Shown one piece after another: positions 34,521 through 38,641 of a stretch of 38,641 bases of DNA. Both the position numbers and the translations under genes were made by a program. The stretch's first letter is position 1; each line of letters opens with the position of its first letter. Origin of the DNA: an uncultured Bacteroidales bacterium. GTDB taxonomy: Bacteria > Bacteroidota > Bacteroidia > Bacteroidales > P3. The stretch covers positions 1 through 38,641 of the forward strand of contig CALUHO010000031.1 in NCBI GenBank assembly GCA_944320465.1. Direction: 5' to 3'. Below the pieces are notes generated by a model. It did not search any database and was not told the DNA's origin. It saw nothing but the letters and a program-made list of their open reading frames with translations.

Positions 34521-35498
34521 TTACAGGTTCCCGTTTTCCGTGTTCCGGGGGCTTTGCTCTCCGGGATGTCTTGCGTTTTCTGTCCCGGGCCGGGCGGATC
34601 CGGGTTCCCCGTTTCCGATTCTCCGTTCCATCTCTTCGGTGAAGCTGAGCCGGGGACCGGATTCTTGTTTTTCGATGAAGAGACGTTTGAAGAGTTCCTT
34701 GTTCTGGATGGCGGCATTGAAAAGCATTTCGATGTTGACACGGGTTTCTTCCCCCTCATCGTTGAAGCTTACCACGGAATATCCGCCGATGGATTCTTCG
34801 CGGTACAAGTCCTTGTCGGATTTTTGCGGGTGGATGCCGAACCAGAGCTTGCGCGAGATTTCCTCTATGCTGTTGTTGAGCAGGACTTGGTTGTGTTCGA
34901 GGATCACGATGGGGTCGATCAGGTTTTCCAGATCCCGCACTTGGTGGGTGGAGATGATGAAGCATTTTTCATCGGTGGCGGATTGGGAAATCAGGCGGCG
35001 GAAGATGCCTTTGGAAGGGATGTCCATGCCGTTGGTGGGTTCGTCCAGGAGCAAAAGCTTGGTGTTGCAGGCAAGGGCGAAGCTCATCATGGCCTTTTTC
35101 TGCTGCCCGTGCGAGGATTGGGAGAGTTTCTTGGACGGGTTCAACCCGAATTCGCTGATGTAATGGGCGAATTGCCCGTGGTCGAAAGCCGGGTAGAAGG
35201 GAGCGTAAATCTTGACGTACTCGTTCATGCTCAAGGCTACCGGGTCGATGACTTCGGGCAGGTAGTAGACATCTTGCAGGAAAGAGGCCTGGCGCTTGCG
35301 GGGTTCCATGCCGTTGACGTGGATGCTGCCTTCGGAAGGGAACCGCAGGCCGGCCAGGAGGCGGAGCAGGGTGGTCTTGCCGACCCCATTCTCGCCTAAG
35401 AGACCGTAAATATAACCGGCTTTCATTTCCATGTCCAATTGATCGAACACGGTCTGGTGCTTGCCGTAGCGGAAGCTGAGGTTTTTTATTTCTATCAT
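34521..35498 (-). CDS. ABC transporter ATP-binding protein (325 aa)
   Basis: All motifs of an active ATPase are visible: Walker A GLLGENGVGKTT (residues ~32-43), a Q-loop region, the signature SQSSHGQQKKA (~127-136; SHGQQ in place of LSGGQ, common in YtrB-like exporters), Walker B KLLLLDEPTNGMD (~147-159) and the switch His185 in FIISTHQ. The C-terminal ~100 residues are an accessory domain (NNSIEEISRKLWFGI, then charged). The last ~45 residues are Pro/Gly/Arg-rich. It pairs with the permease starting 36 bp later. Its ATG is 30 bp from MITE M2 copy a, which separates it from the peptide genes. Confidence 0.92.
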   Translation of the reverse strand: MIEIKNLSFRYGKHQTVFDQLDMEMKAGYIYGLLGENGVGKTTLLRLLAGLRFPSEGSIHVNGMEPRKRQASFLQDVYYLPEVIDPVALSMNEYVKIYAPFYPAFDHGQFAHYISEFGLNPSKKLSQSSHGQQKKAMMSFALACNTKLLLLDEPTNGMDIPSKGIFRRLISQSATDEKCFIISTHQVRDLENLIDPIVILEHNQVLLNNSIEEISRKLWFGIHPQKSDKDLYREESIGGYSVVSFNDEGEETRVNIEMLFNAAIQNKELFKRLFIEKQESGPRLSFTEEMERRIGNGEPGSARPGTENARHPGEQSPRNTENGNL

Positions 35499-35528
35499 GG
35501 CTCGAAATGTTTACTGTTTGATGGTTTA

Positions 35529-35721
35529 CCCCAAATGTCATTAGACACGCCGGATTCGTTTCCGATGGGGAGAATGAGGCTTTCGGGCATCTTGCCCGCT
35601 TCTGTCCGCATCCTGTTTCCCGCTACGCCTCGAGGTAGCCCGCTACGCCTTCGGCTAGGCGAAAAGCATGCTGCATGACACAAGCGGGCAATTTTCCCAA
35701 AGTCTAATGACCGATTTGGGT
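35529..35721. mobile_element. MITE M2, copy a (193 bp)
   Basis: The right end is GTCTAATGACCGATTTGGGT; the left end is a slightly decayed counterpart (CCCCAAATGTCATTAGAC). Flanks are TTA at 35526-35528 and 35722-35724, a TNA duplication. Internal inverted repeats: TTGCCCGCTTcTGTC with GACAcAAGCGGGCAA, and a GC-rich TAGCCCGCTA-type hairpin. No protein is encoded. The same element is at 38371-38565. It is inserted between the second peptide gene and the ABC ATPase gene. Confidence 0.83.
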
Positions 35722-35740
35722 TTATCATGTGCTGTCTCGC

Positions 35741-35845
35741 TCAGGCGAAGATGTACCTGCTGCTTTCGCGGCGGCAGCCTTCGCGGTTTTCAATCAGGGA
35801 ATTGTTGAAAGACAGGCTTTTCTTGAAGAATGGTTTGTTGAACAT
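35741..35845 (-). CDS. Small cationic peptide, tandem copy 2 (34 aa)
   Basis: The ATG at 35845 is preceded by a perfect AGGAGGA (35853-35859) at a 7-nt spacing; stop TGA at 35741-35743. The peptide starts MFNKPFFKKSLSFNNSLIE and ends with a Cys-Arg-Arg-Glu-Ser core (Cys24) and a hydrophobic YIFA tail. Compared with copy 1 there are no indels; seven codons differ, six of them changing the residue, clustered at 14-18 plus 29 and 31. Frame and length are kept, which supports translation. I do not recognise the family. Possible roles: exported peptide of the adjacent ABC system, signal peptide pheromone, or regulatory leader peptide. Confidence 0.68.
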   Translation of the reverse strand: MFNKPFFKKSLSFNNSLIENREGCRRESSRYIFA

Positions 35846-35929
35846 GGTTTGGTCCTCCTATTGTTTTTGTCTGTTTCGTTTGATGTTTTCCGGTTTTTCC
35901 GGTTTGTTTGCTGTTCTGGCTGTTTTGTT

Positions 35930-36034
35930 TCAGGCGAAAATGAACCTGCCGCTTTCGCGGCGGCAGCCTTCGCGGTTTTCGGTCAGATGACTGGTGAAAG
36001 ACAGGCTTTTCTTGAAGAATGGTTTGTTGAACAT
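35930..36034 (-). CDS. Small cationic peptide, tandem copy 1 (34 aa)
   Basis: The ATG at 36034 is preceded by AGGAGGA (36042-36048) at a 7-nt spacing, like copy 2; TGA at 35930-35932. The peptide starts MFNKPFFKKSLSFTSHLTE and ends GRFIFA, with one Cys at residue 24, seven or more Lys/Arg and no signal peptide or membrane helix. It starts 189 bp upstream of copy 2. The promoter at 36162-36169 and the dyad at 36134-36155 precede it, so it is the first gene of a transcript continuing to the ABC transporter. No known family recognised; it lacks an obvious maturation enzyme neighbour. Confidence 0.7.
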   Translation of the reverse strand: MFNKPFFKKSLSFTSHLTENREGCRRESGRFIFA

Positions 36035-36133
36035 AGTAGTGTCCTCCTATTTTAGGGATGCGGCTGTTGGGAGTCCGCATCCGTTGGTTGTTTGCTCCTT
36101 CCGGATTTTCCGGTTCGCTTAGTGTTTTATTGA

Positions 36134-36155
36134 ACTACTGTATTACTGAAGTAGT
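36134..36155. promoter_or_regulatory. Operator-like dyad at the peptide/ABC operon promoter
   Basis: ACTACT (36134-36139) and AGTAGT (36150-36155) are exact complements separated by 10 bases (GTATTACTGA). The site overlaps the predicted transcription start, just downstream of the -7 element, a typical repressor position. The YtrA-type GntR encoded in the same run is the natural candidate to bind it (inference). Confidence 0.6.
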
Positions 36156-36161
36156 ACACTG

Positions 36162-36193
36162 CAAAGGTACGACATTTTTTGATACAAGCAAGC
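36162..36193 (-). promoter_or_regulatory. Promoter of the peptide/ABC operon
   Basis: The minus strand carries TACCTTTG (36162-36169), an exact TAnnTTTG match and one of the best in the window. A TTG-containing -33 element (TTGC) lies 19 bp upstream. The leader to the first peptide ATG would be about 120 nt. Upstream, 36194-36436 holds AT-rich sequence and then GC-rich DNA with no gene I can support. Confidence 0.68.
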
Positions 36194-36436
36194 TTTTGGG
36201 GATTTTTTTCAGATAAAAATTGTATGAATTTATTTAAGTAATTGAAATACAACTAAATAAAATTTTCCTTGCCCGGTTTTGCCACGAGGTGGAATCCGGA
36301 GGGAATGCATGGGATTACCTGTACCGAGCCGTTGGGGAATCCTGTGCCGGCAGGCTGTCGAGGGGGAAAACAAGCCGGTTTCCGGGATCGGTTGCGGGGG
36401 ATTTTTCTGGGCGGATTGGCTGGAAATGCCTGTGGT

Positions 36437-37684
36437 TCAGGCGCGTGTCCGGGAAGATTCCGAGGTGGCCGAGGCAAGGGGATGACGGGTGGCAATCGTG
36501 GAGAGGATCAGGGCCAAGAGGACGATGCCGGCGATGGCGATGACGAACGCATTCCAACCATGGGTGCTCAGGATGGTTCCGGAAGAAGAACCGATAAGGC
36601 TGGAGCCTATGTAATAGAAGAGCCAGTAGAGGCAGGTCGCGCTGCTTTTGGCCCTGTGTGCCCGGATGGAGACGAGGCGGCTCGACATGGCATTGGCTCC
36701 CGAAAAAGCAAAGGTCATCAGGCCCAAACCGGCTATCATGGCCCATAATTTCATGATTAACAGCAAAAATATACCGTACAGCATCACCAGGAGGGAGAGT
36801 TTGAGGAGCAAGGCCGCGTCATAGCGGTCGGACAGTTTTCCGATACACATGGAACCGGCCACGCCCGTGATGTACATCAGGAAAACCATGGCCACGATAT
36901 AGTGGGGCAGGTTGAAGACGGGGGATTCCAGGATGAAGGAGATATAGTTGTAGATGCTGACGAAGGCGCCGAGGATCAAAGCCGCCGTGAGGAAAAGCCC
37001 GAGGAAGGAGAAGCGGGTCAGGAAACCGCCCATGCGCCGGAGCTTGATTTTGAAGGGTGTGTGTTGGGGGTGGAAATGCAGGGAAGCCGGGAAGCGTTTG
37101 GCAAAGACGATGCCGATAATCAAGGCGGTCAATCCGATGAACAGGGCTGAGAAATGCCAATTGCTCCAACCGGCAATCAAGGCGCCGCAAACCCTTCCCG
37201 ACATGCCTCCGATGGTGTTCCCGCTCAGGTAAAGGCTGATGGCAACCCCGATGACAGCAGGGCTTACCTCTTCGTTCAGATAGGCGAGGGCCACGGCGGA
37301 GACTCCGGAGAGTGCGATGCCTTTGAGCAGGCTCAAGGCCAGAATGATGGGAAAATTCCAGGCCAAGGCGGTCAGCAGGGTGATGAGGGCGGAGGCAATC
37401 AAGGAGAAGGCCATCAGCTTTTCCCGTTTGATGGTGTCAGCTTTAAAAGCCCAGATGAAAAGGCCCGTGGCCATGCCGATGGTGGAAAAGGAGACGGCAA
37501 GGCTGCTCATGGCCGGGGAAATGGAAAAATCCCGGCAGAGGTTGGAAAGGACTGGTTGGAAAAGGTACAATTGGGCGAAGACCGACAGTCCGGAAAGGAA
37601 GATGCAGTTCCGGATCCGTCTGAAGCGGACAGATTCCCGTCCGGCTTTGGGATGGTGCATTCTCAAGTTTTGCATGCGGTCCAT
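36437..37684 (-). CDS. MFS transporter, YnfM/DHA-like (415 aa)
   Basis: A major facilitator superfamily permease of the inner membrane. Twelve helices are expected and visible as hydrophobic stretches (e.g. CIFLSGLSVFAQLYLFQPVLSNL, AMSSLAVSFSTIGMATGLFIW, IILALSLLKGIALSGVSAVALAYL, VIGVAISLYLSGNTIGGMSGRV). The QLYLFQPVL...L opening and the GNTIGGMSGR motif in helix 5 resemble drug:proton antiporters such as YnfM. A basic cytoplasmic N-terminus precedes the first helix; the start at 37684 (MDRMQNLRMHH) is not well fixed. It may be co-transcribed with nothing, because the terminator of the HU operon lies just upstream. Substrate unknown. Confidence 0.9.
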   Translation of the reverse strand: MDRMQNLRMHHPKAGRESVRFRRIRNCIFLSGLSVFAQLYLFQPVLSNLCRDFSISPAMSSLAVSFSTIGMATGLFIWAFKADTIKREKLMAFSLIASALITLLTALAWNFPIILALSLLKGIALSGVSAVALAYLNEEVSPAVIGVAISLYLSGNTIGGMSGRVCGALIAGWSNWHFSALFIGLTALIIGIVFAKRFPASLHFHPQHTPFKIKLRRMGGFLTRFSFLGLFLTAALILGAFVSIYNYISFILESPVFNLPHYIVAMVFLMYITGVAGSMCIGKLSDRYDAALLLKLSLLVMLYGIFLLLIMKLWAMIAGLGLMTFAFSGANAMSSRLVSIRAHRAKSSATCLYWLFYYIGSSLIGSSSGTILSTHGWNAFVIAIAGIVLLALILSTIATRHPLASATSESSRTRA

Positions 37685-37736
37685 GGTCTATCGATGCTGC
37701 CAAAAGAGTGGCTTCCTTTCTCAACGTGCTTCCGAT

Positions 37737-37771
37737 AAAAAAAAGGGTCCGCATCCCTGCGACCCCCTTTT
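37737..37771 (-). terminator. Rho-independent terminator of the HU / Cox24-like operon
   Basis: On the minus strand GGGTCGC pairs with GCGGACCC (one bulged G) around AGGGAT, with a flanking A-tract pairing to a run of eight T. It lies 24 bp after the stop of the small ribosomal gene and just before the MFS start. Confidence 0.75.
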
Positions 37772-37794
37772 CCGACACGAACAGTCTGTTCAGA

Positions 37795-37884
37795 CTATTT
37801 GTTCTTATGACGATTCTTGCGCAAGCGTTTTTTACGCTTGTGCGTAGCCATCTTATGTCTTTTACGTTTCTTTCCGCTTGGCAT
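37795..37884 (-). CDS. Cox24/AURKAIP1-type (mS38/bS22-like) small ribosomal protein (29 aa)
   Basis: The 29-residue product starts MPSGKKRKRHKMATHKRKKR and ends RLRKNRHKNK. It is almost entirely Lys, Arg and His, matching the short AURKAIP1/COX24 domain proteins annotated across Bacteroidota, whose mitochondrial relative mS38 binds the small ribosomal subunit. The start ATG at 37884 lies one base after the HU stop, so translation is likely coupled. It is easily missed because of its length. Confidence 0.85.
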   Translation of the reverse strand: MPSGKKRKRHKMATHKRKKRLRKNRHKNK

Positions 37885-37885
37885 G

Positions 37886-38176
37886 TTATTTGACTTTTAA
37901 ATTGTTTTTTACTTCGTCCTTGAAAGGCTTGGCCGGCTTGAAAGCCGGGATCTTGTGCTCGGGAATCACCAAGGATTGGTTCTTGGAAATGTTGCGGCCG
38001 GCCTTTTGGGCGCGGGTCTTGATAATAAAGCTGCCGAACCCTCTCAGGTAGATGTTCTCACCTTTGGTCATGGATTCTTTCACGACATCCATGAACGTTT
38101 CTACGGTGGCTAGAACGGTAACCCGTTCGATACCTGTCTTTTCTGCGATGGCAGCCACGATTTCTGCTTTCGTCAT
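37886..38176 (-). CDS. HU/IHF-type DNA-binding protein (96 aa)
   Basis: A nucleoid protein that bends DNA as a dimer. It shows the N-terminal helices MTKAEIVAAIAEKTGIERVTVLATVETFMDVV, the conserved GENIYLRGFGSFIIKTRAQKAGRNISK with the beta arm around RNISKNQ, and the end IPAFKPAKPFKDEV. Length is standard. It has a consensus promoter and is followed by the Cox24-like gene and a strong terminator, so the two form a bicistronic unit. Whether it is the HU or IHF-like paralogue is not decidable here. Confidence 0.95.
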   Translation of the reverse strand: MTKAEIVAAIAEKTGIERVTVLATVETFMDVVKESMTKGENIYLRGFGSFIIKTRAQKAGRNISKNQSLVIPEHKIPAFKPAKPFKDEVKNNLKVK

Positions 38177-38226
38177 CTTCTTATTAAGCTATGGTTTGTT
38201 AAAACTCTCAGTTGCAAACAGAACTG

Positions 38227-38257
38227 CAAAAATACTCTTTTTCATCAAAAAACCAAA
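38227..38257 (-). promoter_or_regulatory. Promoter of the HU gene
   Basis: The minus strand carries TATTTTTG (38227-38234) exactly 19 bp downstream of TTTG (38254-38257), matching both halves of the Bacteroidota consensus TTTG-N19-TAnnTTTG. Predicted leader about 45 nt. Confidence 0.8.
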
Positions 38258-38370
38258 ATTCATTTTCAGGGGCTTCGCACGGGCTTCCGGGCCTTCCTTT
38301 CAGTCTTCCGGTACTCTTTCCGCTCTTATCTGCATCTTGCATTCGGGGGTTCCTCTTAGAAGCTGTTTAA

Positions 38371-38565
38371 ACCCAAATCGGTCATTAGACACGCCGGGGC
38401 TGTTTTCGGTTAGGAAAATGAGGCTTTCGGGCATCTTGCCCGCCTCTGTCCGCATCCTGTTTCTCGCTACGCCTCGACGTAGCCCGCTACGCCTTCGGCT
38501 AGGCGAGAAGCATGCTGCATGACACAAGCGGGCAATCTCCCCAAAGTCTAATGACCGATTTGGGT
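38371..38565. mobile_element. MITE M2, copy b (195 bp)
   Basis: Perfect 20-bp terminal inverted repeats, ACCCAAATCGGTCATTAGAC at the left and its complement at the right. The interior is nearly identical to 35529-35721, including the GAGGCTTTCGGGCATCTTG block and the GC-rich hairpins. The left flank is TTA followed by GAAGCTGTTTAA, a fragment that looks like an M1/IS5 end; the right flank is TTA followed by the IS5-like end itself. The short frames ending in GEKHAA in both copies are a by-product of DNA identity. Confidence 0.85.
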
Positions 38566-38567
38566 TA

Positions 38568-38641
38568 GAAACTGTTTAAATTTTATTCAAAAATAATTTT
38601 ATGGCAGCGATATGCATCATGGCTTCGTGCGTATCGGCCCT
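38568..38641 (-). mobile_element. IS5-like insertion sequence, right end with transposase C-terminus (cut by window edge)
   Basis: The element begins GAAACTGTTTAAATTTT at 38568, preceded by TTA. Reading minus, the frame from the window edge gives RADTHEAMMHIAAIKLFLNK plus Ile and stops at TAA (38576-38578). The EAMMHIAxIKLxLxxI ending is typical of IS5-family transposases, where EAMIYIAMIRLMLRRL-type C-termini are common (recalled). The terminal sequence matches the ends of MITE M1, so this IS is the plausible source of the transposase that moves M1. Confidence 0.65.

Noticed and set aside
35540..35680. Short frames in MITE M2 sharing an MRLSGILPASVRI segment in both copies
   Set aside because: Conserved only because the DNA of the two copies is nearly identical; no ribosome site or promoter.

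Overview
The window comes from a Bacteroidota chromosome, most likely order Bacteroidales. The evidence is a giant SprB-repeat surface protein with a type IX secretion C-terminal domain, a TANFOR/fibronectin protein, a GIN-domain (DUF2807) lipoprotein, an outer-membrane beta-barrel protein with a carboxypeptidase-like plug extension, promoters with the Bacteroidota -7 signature TAnnTTTG, and almost no Shine-Dalgarno sites in front of ordinary genes.

Layout. 1-1.3 kb: 3' end of an IS982-like transposase, a hairpin repeat, and three tiny membrane-protein genes on the minus strand. 1.4-10.2 kb: TANFOR protein and a 2409-residue SprB-repeat adhesin (minus). 10.4-15.5 kb: F1Fo ATP synthase genes atpB-E-F-H-A-G (plus); atpD and atpC are not here. 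15.6-21.7 kb: dnaG, coaX, an outer-membrane protein, a TPR protein and lptC (plus). 21.7-22.1 kb: a second copy of the hairpin repeat and a 203-bp MITE. 22.1-26.0 kb: glnS, a lipoprotein, lpxH and folB as one minus-strand operon. 26.2-29.1 kb: M16 metalloprotease lipoprotein (plus), ending at a perfect 21-bp bidirectional terminator. 29.3-31.8 kb: outer-membrane beta-barrel receptor (minus). 32.2-36.2 kb (minus): GIN lipoprotein, YtrA-type GntR regulator, ABC permease, ABC ATPase, and upstream of these two tandem paralogous 34-residue peptide genes, all behind one strong promoter with an operator-like dyad. 36.4-38.2 kb: MFS transporter, a 29-residue Cox24/mS38-like ribosomal protein and an HU-type DNA-binding protein (minus). 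38.4-38.6 kb: another MITE and the 3' end of an IS5-like transposase.

The least expected part is the 32-36 kb operon. Two near-identical cationic 34-residue peptides with one conserved Cys, each with a perfect AGGAGGA ribosome-binding site (rare in this phylum), precede an ABC exporter and its probable GntR repressor. Removing one MITE (35529-35721) puts the second peptide gene about 46 bp from the ABC ATPase start. Second in interest are the repeats: MITEs with 3-bp TNA target duplications whose ends match the IS5-like element at the right edge, and a two-copy hairpin element with a conserved core and locus-specific complementary arms.
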